Below are positions 1 to 7,894 of a DNA stretch of 50,542 nucleotides, one piece after another. The translations under genes were made by a program, and so were the position numbers. Below the pieces are notes generated by a model. It saw only the letters and a program-made list of their open reading frames with translations, had not been told where the DNA came from and ran no database searches. This DNA comes from Alphaproteobacteria bacterium (GTDB taxonomy: Bacteria > Pseudomonadota > Alphaproteobacteria > MPNO01 > VGEU01): positions 1-50,542 of the forward strand of contig VGEU01000013.1 in the NCBI GenBank assembly GCA_016869145.1, written 5' to 3'. Numbering within the stretch: the stretch's first letter is position 1; each line of letters starts with the position of its first letter.

Positions 1-14
1 TCCAGGTCAGTCAT
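1..14 (-). CDS. Third precursor peptide of the array, start only (partial)
   Basis: The ATG lies at complement 12-14, preceded by the same AGGAGG and 127-bp upstream block as the two complete copies. Only the first four codons (MTDL) are in the window; the gene continues off the left edge. By analogy with its neighbours it should encode the same leader followed by another core. Confidence 0.55.
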
Positions 15-107
15 GCAAAGCCTCCTGTCGGTTGTCGTCAGAGCCGGCGCAGGGCCGCACAGCCCGCCGCAGGAGACGGGGGCAGAACTGAACGGCACCG
101 CCTCGAC

Positions 108-275
108 TCAGCGGTCAGCTACTGGTTGGGCAGCAGCAGGCGCACCAGCAGAAAAATGAGAGACGGCAGGGCCGCACACAAGGCAACTCCCCTCCTCCCG
201 ATCGAGCGCCTCGTCGGAGAGTTCGTCGGTGAAGTCGGCGGTCTCGACGTCCGTCGTCATGTCCAGGTCAGTCAT
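108..275 (-). CDS. RiPP-like precursor peptide B (55 aa)
   Basis: The ATG at 275 is chosen because AGGAGG lies six bases upstream and the first 29 codons equal those of precursor A. The leader is acidic and contains DVETADFTDELSDEALDR followed by EEG, in the style of peptide leaders recognised by RiPP-modifying enzymes. The core begins SCLVCGPAVSHFSAG, with a CxxC pair and several Ser residues, and ends in the shared downstream repeat by reading its third frame (QPVADR then TGA at 108-110). No modifying enzyme or transporter for it is visible. RiPP assignment is inferred from leader/core architecture; I did not recognise a named family. Confidence 0.6.
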   Translation of the reverse strand: MTDLDMTTDVETADFTDELSDEALDREEGSCLVCGPAVSHFSAGAPAAAQPVADR

Positions 276-379
276 GCAAAGCCTCCTGTCGGTTGTCGTC
301 AGAGCCGGCGCAGGGCCGCACAGCCCGCCGCAGGAGACGGGGGCAGAACTGAACGGCACCGCCTCGACTCAGCGGTCAG

Positions 380-550
380 CTACTGGTTAGGCGTATTCAG
401 AAACATAGAGGCGTCGGTGAGATCCCCTCGGCAGGAGTGGGAACAGTAAGAAACAGCCATCATCCCCTCCTCCCGATCGAGCGCCTCGTCGGAGAGTTCG
501 TCGGTGAAGTCGGCGGTCTCGACGTCCGTCGTCATGTCCAGGTCAGTCAT
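380..550 (-). CDS. RiPP-like precursor peptide A (56 aa)
   Basis: The start at 550 has AGGAGG six bases upstream. The leader of 29 residues is identical to that of precursor B at both protein and nucleotide level. The core starts MMAVSYCSHSCRGD and continues with Thr, Ser and Asn residues; it has no similarity to the core of B beyond containing two Cys (here CxxxC). It ends with NQ and TAG at 380-382, using the first frame of the common stop cassette. A 23-bp duplication just upstream places an 8-codon ORF (547-573) that overlaps this start by ATGA, so translation may be coupled. Function as a modified peptide is inferred. Confidence 0.6.
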   Translation of the reverse strand: MTDLDMTTDVETADFTDELSDEALDREEGMMAVSYCSHSCRGDLTDASMFLNTPNQ

Positions 551-590
551 GCAAAGCCTCCTGTCGGAGTCATGCAAAGCCTCCTGTCGG
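545..590 (-). repeat. 23-bp tandem duplication of start/RBS region making an uORF
   Basis: The 23 bases at 568-590 repeat 545-567 exactly, so the ATG and AGGAGG of precursor A are duplicated. The extra ATG (573) opens a reading frame of eight codons, MTPTGGFA, whose TGA (547-549) overlaps the precursor ATG (548-550). The other copies in the array lack this duplication. Confidence 0.85.
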
Positions 591-684
591 TTGTCGTCAG
601 AGCCGGCGCAGGGCCGCACAGCCCGCCGCAGGAGACGGGGGCAGAACTGAACGGCACCGCCTCGACTCAGCGGTCAGCTACTGG

Positions 685-858
685 TTCGCAACGCAAACGC
701 GGTTCGCCGCACCTACAACCACGCAGACCACGTCAAGGATCGAGCCCGCGACCGGCGCCGCGGAAGCCGTCTTCTTCTTCGCCCGGCGGGAAGCCGCGCT
801 CCGCGCCTTCGTCGAGCCGCTGATCCGCGCCCAGTTCGCCTGCATCGTCGTCGCGTAG
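685..858 (+). pseudogene. Possible 3' remnant of an unidentified gene
   Basis: Reading from 685 to TAG at 856-858 gives an open frame whose last 40 codons look truly coding (G/C at third positions, RREAALRAFVEPLIRAQF near the end). It has no credible start, and its 5' side abuts the end of the peptide array at 686. I could not assign a family. It may be the tail of a gene disrupted when the array formed, or chance in GC-rich DNA. Confidence 0.25.
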
Positions 859-872
859 GCCGAGGGCCCGGC

Positions 873-1472
873 TCAGAGTGCGGCGGACTTCGCGACCGGC
901 TCGTCGGTCGCCCATTGGCCGAGGAAGGACGCGGTGCGCGTCGAGGTGTCGACCAGCTTCTCGACCGTCGCGGCGAGGGCGGCGAACTCCTCGGTGTCGA
1001 GCCGGCCCAACAGCGTGTCGTTCATCAGCCGGACGAGCGGCGCGTAGCGGTCGATCAGCACCCTTCCCTCGGCCGAGACCTGGAGACTGACCCGCCGGCG
1101 GTCGCCGTCGTCGCGTCGCTTGGCGATAAGCCCCATCTCGATCAGCCGGCCGGTCTCGACCGTGATGAACGCCGGCGACACGTTGAGGACGCGCGCAATG
1201 GTGTCGGCGCTCACGCCCTCGCCGTCGTCGTGGCGCGCGATCGCCATCAGCACGCTGTATTGCGGACCGCTGACGCCGAACTTGCGCGCGACGATGTTGC
1301 GGCAGGTGTCGAGATGATCGGCGAGTGCGAGGAGGTTGTAGATGAGCCGACGGCAGGTCCGGTCCGATCCGCCAGCGAGGAGATGCGGGCGCGACACCGC
1401 GGGCGGAGCGCGCCACCGGACCGGCTCGCGCACCGCCCGGGGGCCGTCACGATCGCTGTTCCTGTTTCGCAT
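873..1472 (-). CDS. MarR-family transcriptional regulator
   Basis: 199 aa. Winged-helix regulator: after a ~40-residue N-terminal extension comes a dimerisation helix (LIYNLLALADHLDTCRN), the recognition-helix region (SADTIARVLNVSPAFITVET) and the wing DDGDRRRVSLQVSAEG typical of MarR proteins. The N-terminal extension is low in recognisable structure, so a start further in (for example an in-frame GTG near residue 14) is possible. It is divergent from the alcohol dehydrogenase at 1622 with an AT-rich patch between them, so autoregulation and control of that gene by a small aromatic ligand is a reasonable inference, not shown. Confidence 0.88.
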   Translation of the reverse strand: MRNRNSDRDGPRAVREPVRWRAPPAVSRPHLLAGGSDRTCRRLIYNLLALADHLDTCRNIVARKFGVSGPQYSVLMAIARHDDGEGVSADTIARVLNVSPAFITVETGRLIEMGLIAKRRDDGDRRRVSLQVSAEGRVLIDRYAPLVRLMNDTLLGRLDTEEFAALAATVEKLVDTSTRTASFLGQWATDEPVAKSAAL

Positions 1473-1522
1473 GACACCCGCCCGTGGCTGATCCGCTCGC
1501 TGCCATGGTGCACCCCGGACGG

Positions 1523-1544
1523 TGATTAATCTAGTTCAACAATA
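1523..1544. promoter_or_regulatory. AT-rich intergenic patch, putative promoter/operator
   Basis: TGATTAATCTAGTTCAACAA is a conspicuous AT-rich stretch in otherwise very GC-rich DNA, between the divergent marR-type gene and the dehydrogenase. It is the likely place for promoters and for MarR binding, although no perfect palindrome is present. Confidence 0.4.
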
Positions 1545-1621
1545 GCGGCCATCGCCGCGCGCCAGGCGGCGTAGCCTCGACCCGTTCGCCGACCATGCGG
1601 CCAGGAGCGGGAAATCGACCG

Positions 1622-2713
1622 ATGAAAGCGTGGCTCTCCTACGACTTCAACGACATGCGGATGGAAGACGTGCCGATGCCGCACGCCGAGCCCGGCTGGG
1701 TCGTGGTCAAGGTGCGCATGCTGGAGCTGTCGGTCACCGAGGTCGCCGAGTTCCGCGGCCTGCCGGTGTCGAGCCACGCCAACATCAAGCGCATGCTGGC
1801 CGAGAAGCGGCCCTTGCAGCTGTGGGGACACGAGTTCTCGGGCGAGGTGGTCGAGGTCGGCAGAGGCGTCACCAACGTCCGGCTCGGCGACCACGTCTTC
1901 TACCATCGCGGCGTGCCCTGCGGCACCTGCAAGTACTGCACGGCCGGCTATCCGCAATATTGCCGCTCGTGCATCAACGTCGCCGAGGACACGCCGGGCT
2001 GCCTCGCCGAGTTCTTCGCCATCCCGTCGAGCACCATCGTCGCGATCCCCGACGCGATCACCGACATGGAGGCCTGCGCCATGCAGCCCCTCGTCAGCAT
2101 CATGGGCACCGTCGAGGCCGCGCGCATCGAGATGGGCGATACCGTCGTCGTCATCGGCCAGGGGCCGATGGGCCTCGACTGCATGCAGGTCGCGCGCACG
2201 GTCGGCGCCGGCAAGGTGATCGCGATCGCGCGGCGCAACGAGGTGCTGTCGCTGTCCAAGCGCCTCGGCGCCGACATAACGATCAACACGACCGAGATCG
2301 ATCCCGTCGCGGCCGTGATGGACATCACCCGCGGCCTCGGCGCCGACGTCGTGTTCGAATGCGCCGGCGGCGCCAAGGAGCAGGGACATTCCGGCACCGA
2401 CACGATGATGCAGGGCCTCGACATGCTGCGGAACGAGGGCAAGTTCGTCGAGATCGGCTATCTCCCCTAAGACTCCGCCGTTCCGATCGGCGCGATCGAC
2501 AAGAAGGGGCTGCGCATCATCGGCCGGCGCTATCCGTCGCCGCGCATGATCGCCTACGCGATCGACCTCGTCGCCTCGAAGCGGGTGCAGATCGAGCCCA
2601 CGGTGACGCACGTGCTCCGCGGCCTCGACAAGGTGCCGGAGGCCTTCGAGATCACCGGCAACAAGGCGAAGTACGGCGCGGTCAACCCGGCGCAGATCAT
2701 CGTCGCCGAGTAG
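1622..2713 (+). pseudogene. Zinc-dependent alcohol dehydrogenase interrupted by in-frame TAA
   Basis: Medium-chain dehydrogenase of the threonine/sorbitol dehydrogenase type. Visible features are the catalytic-site GHEFSG, the structural zinc cysteines in CGTCKYCTAGYPQYC and the nucleotide-binding VVVIGQGPMG. Codon 283 is TAA (2468-2470). The same frame then continues for 80 more codons with clear family character (DKKGLRIIGRRYPSPRM, then ITGNKAKYGAVNPAQIIVAE) to TAG at 2711-2713. The whole is 363 codons, the usual family length. So either the gene carries a nonsense mutation or the base call is wrong; the short product alone would lack the C-terminal part of the catalytic domain. Start chosen at ATG 1622 from the family's N terminus. 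Confidence 0.85.
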
Positions 2714-2772
2714 CGCGCACTCATCCACGGACGCCCAGCGGGCCACGCGCCCGGCAAACCAGGAGAACGGCG

Positions 2773-3741
2773 ATGTTGGGACGCAGCATTGTTCTGTCGA
2801 CGGTCGCGGCGATCACCCTCGCGGCGGCGCCCGCGATGGCGCAGACGCCGGAGAGGGTGAAGGTCGCGGCCTCGTTCGTCGGCCTCTGGGACACCAGCCA
2901 GCCGACGTTCTGCAAGGACCGCGGCGAGTTCGCCAAGGCCGACCTCGACGTCGAGATCACCTCGACCCGCGGCGGCTCGGAGACCGTGCAGGCGGTGACC
3001 GCGGGCGGCATGGACATCGGCTATTCGCCGGGCACCAACGCGGTCATGGCGGCGTTCATGCAGGGCGCGGCGCTCCGCGTCATCTCCTCGCAGTTCATCG
3101 GCCAGAACGACACGTTCATGTACGTCAAGGCCGACAGCCCGATCCGCGCCATCGCCGATCTCGCCGGCAAGAAGATCGCCTATCCGCGGCCGGGCGGCGC
3201 GTCGGAAGCGATGCTGCTCGCGCTCAAGGCCGAGCGGAAGATGGACTTCCAGCTCGTCGCGACCGGTGGGCTCGACGCGACGCACACCATGGTCATGACC
3301 AACCAGGTCGACGTCGGCTATTCGTTCCCGCCCTACGGCATCGAGCGCGCGCTCAAGGGCGAGACGCGCATCCTGTTCTCGGGCGATGCGGCGGAGACGC
3401 AGAAGGACATCACCAACCGCGTCAACATCGCGCGCACCGAGTTCGTCAAGAACCGCCGCGCGGTGGCGCAGAAGTTCATGGCGACGCTCGATGCGTGCGT
3501 CAACTGGATGTACGCGAACCCGGAGCCGGCGACGAAGATGTACGCCGATCTGAGCAAGGTGAGCGTCGAGGTCGCGCGCGAGGCGATGAAGTACTATTCG
3601 CGGCCCGCGCTCGCCTTCGCGCCGATCAAGGGCCTCGACCAGAGCGTCAAGCAGGCGATCCAGTTCAAGTTCATCGACAAGGCGCCGACCGCCGATCAGC
3701 TCAAGGAGATGGTCGACATCGTCTATCAGCCGTCGTCGTGA
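2773..3741 (+). CDS. ABC transporter substrate-binding protein, NMT1/SsuA type
   Basis: 322 aa. Sec signal peptide with a hydrophobic segment and cleavage after APAMA (about residue 23). The mature part is a periplasmic-binding fold of the NMT1/TauA/SsuA class (VGLWDTSQPTF, DLAGKKIAYPRPGGASE). Ribosome site AGGAG seven bases before ATG 2773. It lies 59 bp after the interrupted dehydrogenase and 34 bp before an aminotransferase. Two matching permeases lie at 7073-8697, but no ATPase is in the window. Such proteins usually bind small organic acids, amines or aromatics; the substrate cannot be told here. Confidence 0.88.
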   Translation: MLGRSIVLSTVAAITLAAAPAMAQTPERVKVAASFVGLWDTSQPTFCKDRGEFAKADLDVEITSTRGGSETVQAVTAGGMDIGYSPGTNAVMAAFMQGAALRVISSQFIGQNDTFMYVKADSPIRAIADLAGKKIAYPRPGGASEAMLLALKAERKMDFQLVATGGLDATHTMVMTNQVDVGYSFPPYGIERALKGETRILFSGDAAETQKDITNRVNIARTEFVKNRRAVAQKFMATLDACVNWMYANPEPATKMYADLSKVSVEVAREAMKYYSRPALAFAPIKGLDQSVKQAIQFKFIDKAPTADQLKEMVDIVYQPSS

Positions 3742-3775
3742 CGAGTGCGGTCGGACACGCGGCGGGCGGCGGACG

Positions 3776-5173
3776 ATGATCTCGGAGGTGGAGCTCGCGC
3801 GGCTCTCCTATCCGGAGATGCCGAAGATCGTCACCAACGACGTGCCGGGCGCCAAGGCGAAGGCGCTCGCGGCCGCGGCGCTCGTCCACCAGACCCCGAC
3901 GCGTCCCTCGGTGCGCGGCACGCTCGTGATCGAGGAAGGCAAGGGCGCCGGCATCAAGGACCCGGACGGCAATATCTATATCGACCTGTCGGCGGGCGTC
4001 GCGGTGTCGGCGGTCGGGCGCAACCACCCGGCGGTGATCGAGGCGATCCGGCGCCAGTCGGAACGGCTGATGCATTCGGCCGGGCTCGTCAGCGAGACGA
4101 CGGTCGCGCTCGCCGCGAAGCTCGCCGCGGTCATGCCGGGGGGCTTGCGCGGCAACGCGTTCACCTGGTTCGGGATGAGCGGCAGCGCCGCGGTCGAGAC
4201 TGCGATCAAGTACGCCAAGGCGATCACCGGGCGAAGCCAGTTCGCCGCCTTCGAGGGCGCCTATCACGGCGTCTTCCACGGCGCGCTCGCGCTGACGACG
4301 CGCGAATCCTACCGCGCGCCGTTCCGCCCGTTCATGCCGGGCGTGTTCCACATGCCCTACGCCTATTGCTATCGCTGCTTCGCCGGCCTCTCCTTCCCGT
4401 CCTGCGCCGTCGCCTGCGGCTCCTATCTCGACTACAAGCTGACCACGCCCAATACCGGCGCCGACGACGTCGCGGCCGTCATCGTCGAGCCCATGCAGGC
4501 CGATGGCGGCTATATCGACCCGCCGGTAGAGTTCCTGCAGAAGCTCCGCGCGGCCTGCGACAGGTCGGGCGCGCTCCTGATCGCCGACGAGGTGCAGGCG
4601 GGCGGCGGGCGCACCGGAAGGATGTGGTCGATCGAGCATTCGGGAGTCGTTCCCGACATGCTGATCTGGGCCAAGGCGGTCGGCGGCGACATGCCGCTTT
4701 CGGGCGTCACCGTGCACGAGAAGCACCGCGATCGCCTGCCGCCGTCCTCGCAGGTCATCACCAGCGCCGAGAACGCGCTTGCCAACGTCGTCGCGCTCGC
4801 CAATCTCGAGATTCTGGCCGACCCCGACCTCGATCTGATCGGCCGCTCGGTCGCGCTCGGCGACGAGGTGCGCCGCCTATTCACCGAGGCCGCGCGCACG
4901 AGCCGGGTGATCGACGAGGTGCGCGGCCGGGGCTTCTTCATCGGCGTCGAGCTGGTCAGGGACAAGGCGACCCGCGCGCCGATCGAGGCGAAGGGCATGG
5001 GGCTCCTCGCCCAGCGCTGCGAGCGGCGCGGCGTCCGCTTCATGGGTTGCGGCCGCTACGGCTCGACCATCCGGCTGATGCCGCCGCTCGTCATCACCCG
5101 CGAGCATCTGATGCGGGGCGTCGGCATCCTCCTCGACGTGATCCGCGACAGCGAGGCCGAGGTCCTCGCCTGA
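3776..5173 (+). CDS. Class III PLP-dependent aminotransferase
   Basis: 465 aa. Fold-type I aminotransferase of class III: GSAAVETAIKYAK (around 137-149), YHG at 163-165, cofactor Asp in DEVQAGGGRTG (271), and the Schiff-base lysine in WAKAVGGDMPLSG (Lys300). A cysteine cluster CYRCFAG...CAVAC (198-214) marks a subgroup found in several such enzymes and may bind metal; that role is not established. It follows the binding-protein gene by 34 bp and probably shares its transcript, suggesting that the imported compound is an amine or amino acid that is transaminated. The exact donor is unknown. Confidence 0.9.
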   Translation: MISEVELARLSYPEMPKIVTNDVPGAKAKALAAAALVHQTPTRPSVRGTLVIEEGKGAGIKDPDGNIYIDLSAGVAVSAVGRNHPAVIEAIRRQSERLMHSAGLVSETTVALAAKLAAVMPGGLRGNAFTWFGMSGSAAVETAIKYAKAITGRSQFAAFEGAYHGVFHGALALTTRESYRAPFRPFMPGVFHMPYAYCYRCFAGLSFPSCAVACGSYLDYKLTTPNTGADDVAAVIVEPMQADGGYIDPPVEFLQKLRAACDRSGALLIADEVQAGGGRTGRMWSIEHSGVVPDMLIWAKAVGGDMPLSGVTVHEKHRDRLPPSSQVITSAENALANVVALANLEILADPDLDLIGRSVALGDEVRRLFTEAARTSRVIDEVRGRGFFIGVELVRDKATRAPIEAKGMGLLAQRCERRGVRFMGCGRYGSTIRLMPPLVITREHLMRGVGILLDVIRDSEAEVLA

Positions 5174-5175
5174 GC

Positions 5176-6948
5176 TCAGGCCTCGGCGAGCCAGTCGAGA
5201 TTCGATCCCGCCTCGGGATCGATCGCGACCGCGACGAGATGGGGCGCACCGGCGTCGACGATCGCGAGCCCGCGCTCGAGCGCGCCGGCAAGCGCGCCCG
5301 CCGTCCGCACCGGCCCTTCCGCCGAGACGCCAAAATCGCGCGCGAGGCCGGCGATGTCGACCGGCGGATCGTCGATGCGCTGGCCGATCCACTTGTTGGC
5401 GACCGCGCGGCCGCGATGGCGCGCGACGAGTTCCTGCTGCACCTCGTCGGTGTAGTAGGAACGGTTGTCGGCGACGACGAGCACCGGGATGCGGTAATGC
5501 GCCGCCGTCCACAGCGCGCTCGGCGCGGCGAGAAACTCGCCGTCGCCCATGATCGCGACCGCGAGCCGTCCCGAGCCTTCGAGCGCGAGCGCGGCGCCGA
5601 CCGCCATGCCCGGTCCCGAGCCGACACCGCCGCCGCCGTCATAGCCGAGGAATTCGAGCGGGTCGCGGAACGGATAGGCATCGCCCGGCCAGTTGAGCGG
5701 CACGCGGACGAGGCACGCGTTGCGCCCGCCGAGGAGGTGGCGGAGGACGAGGCCGATGTCGGCGAGCGTCGAAAGTCGCGTCGCGCCGGCGAGCGCGGAC
5801 AGTGGCGGCACGGCGCGGGCCGGCGGCCGCGTCGACCACGGCGTGCGCGCCGTCGCGGGCAGCGCATCGAGAAGCGCCGCGACCAGCGCGTCCGGCTCGA
5901 GCGCGAGCCGGATGTCGGCCGGCGCGAGCCGCTGGTGATCCATGCTGCAGCCGTTGTGGACGTGATGGTCGAGCGACGCGTGGATGATCCTCGCCGCCGC
6001 CGGACCATGGTCGCGCGCCTGCACCATGACGTCGGCGAGGTCGGGCCAGTCGAGGGCGAGGACGACATCGGCCGCGGCGACGAGCCGGCGGTCGGCGGTC
6101 GCGAGAAAGAGGTCAGGCGGTCCGCCGTGGAGCGGGTGGTCGGTCGGAAACGCCGCCGCCGAGCGGAGATCGGTGAGAACGCGCGCGCCGAGCGTCTCGG
6201 CGAGACGGATGCGGCGGCCCCAGTCCGCGCGCGACCGCGACATGCGCCCCATAAGGATCAGCGGCCGTTCCGCCGCTGCGAGAAGTGCGAGCGCCGGCGC
6301 GAGCATCGCGGCCGACGGCTCGACGCGGGCGGGCGCCGCGAACCGCGCTGGATCGGGAAGCGCTGGCGGCGCCGCGAGCGCATCCTCCTGCAGCCGGCGG
6401 TCGAGGACGACATAGGCCGGCCCACAGGGCGGCGTCGTCGCCTGCTGATGGGCGCGGAGGAGTGCCTCGACCGCGGCCGCCGGCGAGGCCGGCACGTCGT
6501 CCCACTTGAGGAAGGCGCGCAACATCGCGGCCTGGTCGCGGAAGGTATGCACCCAGTCGATCCAGCTCCGCCGCACCGCGGCATCGACCACGCCGGTCGC
6601 GCCGAGCATGAGGACGGGCACGCGGTCGCACCAGGCGTTGTAGACCGCCATCAGCCCGTGCATGAGCCCGACATTGCTGTGCACGACGACGGCCATCGGC
6701 CGGCCGGTGAGCTTGGCGTAGCCGTGCGCGATGGCGACGACACTTTCCTCGTGGAGCGCGAGAAGGAGTGTCGGGCGTTCGTTGCCGAGGTAGTTGACGA
6801 GGCTGTCCTGGAGTCCGCGGAAGCTCGAGCCGGGATTGAGGCAGACATGGTCGATGCCGAGCCGGCGCAGCATCTCCGCCACGACGTCGCTGCCCCATTT
6901 CATCGCGCGGTCGCCGCCGATCTCGGCTTCGTCGCGTCGCATGTGCAT
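5176..6948 (-). CDS. Thiamine-diphosphate-dependent enzyme (acetolactate synthase/decarboxylase type)
   Basis: About 590 aa. ThDP enzyme of the acetolactate synthase/benzoylformate decarboxylase superfamily. The N-terminal domain has the cofactor-activating Glu in HEESVVAIAHGYAK. The C-terminal domain has IMGDGEF near residue 468 followed by a metal-binding region ending ADN. The family has no reliable substrate signature here. Three starts are possible: 6948 (used), 6942, or 6903 where the conserved MKWGSDVVAEML begins; none has a good ribosome site. It is convergent with the aminotransferase, whose stop is two bases away, and divergent from the permeases. A 2-keto acid produced by transamination is a plausible substrate, by inference. 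Confidence 0.85.
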   Translation of the reverse strand: MHMRRDEAEIGGDRAMKWGSDVVAEMLRRLGIDHVCLNPGSSFRGLQDSLVNYLGNERPTLLLALHEESVVAIAHGYAKLTGRPMAVVVHSNVGLMHGLMAVYNAWCDRVPVLMLGATGVVDAAVRRSWIDWVHTFRDQAAMLRAFLKWDDVPASPAAAVEALLRAHQQATTPPCGPAYVVLDRRLQEDALAAPPALPDPARFAAPARVEPSAAMLAPALALLAAAERPLILMGRMSRSRADWGRRIRLAETLGARVLTDLRSAAAFPTDHPLHGGPPDLFLATADRRLVAAADVVLALDWPDLADVMVQARDHGPAAARIIHASLDHHVHNGCSMDHQRLAPADIRLALEPDALVAALLDALPATARTPWSTRPPARAVPPLSALAGATRLSTLADIGLVLRHLLGGRNACLVRVPLNWPGDAYPFRDPLEFLGYDGGGGVGSGPGMAVGAALALEGSGRLAVAIMGDGEFLAAPSALWTAAHYRIPVLVVADNRSYYTDEVQQELVARHRGRAVANKWIGQRIDDPPVDIAGLARDFGVSAEGPVRTAGALAGALERGLAIVDAGAPHLVAVAIDPEAGSNLDWLAEA

Positions 6949-7072
6949 CCCGCCATCTCGTCCGTAACGACGATAGAACAAACGGCCGCGCGATGCTGTG
7001 TTATCCTCGACCGCGCGCATGTTTTAGCGGGTTAAACGATCCGCGGCGGCGCGAGCTCGGAACCACCGACCA

Positions 7073-7894
7073 ATGATGCGCGTGGACGAACGCGGGATCG
7101 ATGCGGGTGCGGGCGTCGCCGTCGCGGCAGCCGCGGCGTCGCGTCCGCGGCCGCGCATGTCGCCCGCGCTCGCGGGCTTCGCGGGTCTTCTCGTCGTCCT
7201 CGCCCTCGTCGAGGCGGCCGTGCGGGCGGGCCTGATCGTTCCTACCGTGGTGGCACGGCCGACGGACGCGGTCGCCGCGATCTTCACGCTGCAGCGGAAG
7301 GTCGATTTCGTCGCCGCCACGCTCGCCACCTTCGCGATGACGACGGCGGCGCTCGTCCTCGCGATCTTCGTCGCGCTGCCGGCGGGCTGGTTGATGTACC
7401 GGCGCGCCGCGCTCGGCCTCGCCTTCGAGGGCTGGCTCGCGGCACTCTTCGCCGCGCCCGTCTTCCTCCTCTATCCCCTGTTCATGGTGGTGTTCGGCCG
7501 CACCTGGCTCACGCTCGTGCTGATGGGCTTCATCCCCGGCGTCATCCCGATGATCATCCAGATCCGCGCCGGGCTCCTCGGCGTTTCGCCGACGCTGATC
7601 AATGTCGGGCGCACGCTCGGCCTCGGCGATCGCGGCATCTTCTGGAAGATCATGGTGCCGGCGGCGGCGCCCGCGATCTTCACCGGCTTCCGCCTCGGCC
7701 TGATGTACACGCTGATCAACATCGTCGCGATCGAGTACCTCCTCGATTTCGGCGGGCTGGGTCGGATCGTCTCCGACCGTCATTTCCGCTTCGACATCCC
7801 CGGCACCTACGCGAGCATAATCGCGATCGCGGCGATCTCGATTACGCTCAACTGGGCGATCGGGCGCTGCGAGCGCAGGGTGGCGCCGTCGTGA
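7073..7894 (+). CDS. ABC transporter permease (SsuC/TauC-like) 1
   Basis: 273 aa inner-membrane protein with an N-terminal polar tail and about six hydrophobic segments (for example AGFAGLLVVLALVEAAVRAG and LAALFAAPVFLLYPLFMVVF). The coupling region matches the BPD_transp_1 EAA loop (VGRTLGLGDRGIFWKIMVPAAAPAIFTG split across 207-235). It overlaps the next permease by GTGA, so the two are made together as a heterodimeric membrane channel. The nearest binding protein (2773) is separated by two genes, and the ATPase is missing from the window. Confidence 0.88.
   Translation: MMRVDERGIDAGAGVAVAAAAASRPRPRMSPALAGFAGLLVVLALVEAAVRAGLIVPTVVARPTDAVAAIFTLQRKVDFVAATLATFAMTTAALVLAIFVALPAGWLMYRRAALGLAFEGWLAALFAAPVFLLYPLFMVVFGRTWLTLVLMGFIPGVIPMIIQIRAGLLGVSPTLINVGRTLGLGDRGIFWKIMVPAAAPAIFTGFRLGLMYTLINIVAIEYLLDFGGLGRIVSDRHFRFDIPGTYASIIAIAAISITLNWAIGRCERRVAPS

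Larger units (their letters stand above)
1..686 (-). repeat. Tandem array of precursor-peptide units (leader + variable core)
   Basis: Direct repeats: 1-127 matches 262-388 base for base, and 188-388 matches 463-686 apart from a 23-bp duplication. Read on the minus strand each unit is a ~115-nt untranslated stretch, an AGGAGG ribosome site, an identical 88-bp leader-coding block (188-275 and 463-550) and a unique segment (128-187, 60 bp; 389-462, 74 bp). The next unit then starts at AACCAGTAGCTGACCGCTGA. The unit length is 261-275 bp. The unique segments use AT-richer codons than the rest of the window. The right edge at 686 has no leader copy beyond it; the left edge runs off the window. Confidence 0.9.

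Noticed and set aside
1-686. The repeats as a CRISPR array or plain satellite DNA
   Set aside because: Units are 261-275 bp, contain conserved start codons, ribosome sites and reading frames, and lack 25-40 bp direct repeats with equal spacers.
437-823. Plus-strand open frame of 128 codons across the array
   Set aside because: It reads antisense to the leaders, is low in plausible protein character, and arises from the absence of stops in GC-rich DNA.
2468-2470. TAA as a recoded sense codon
   Set aside because: TAA acts as a normal stop elsewhere in bacteria of this kind; one base change explains it better.
5176-6948. Long plus-strand open frame antisense to the ThDP enzyme
   Set aside because: Arg-rich mirror of a well supported gene; the family motifs lie on the minus strand.
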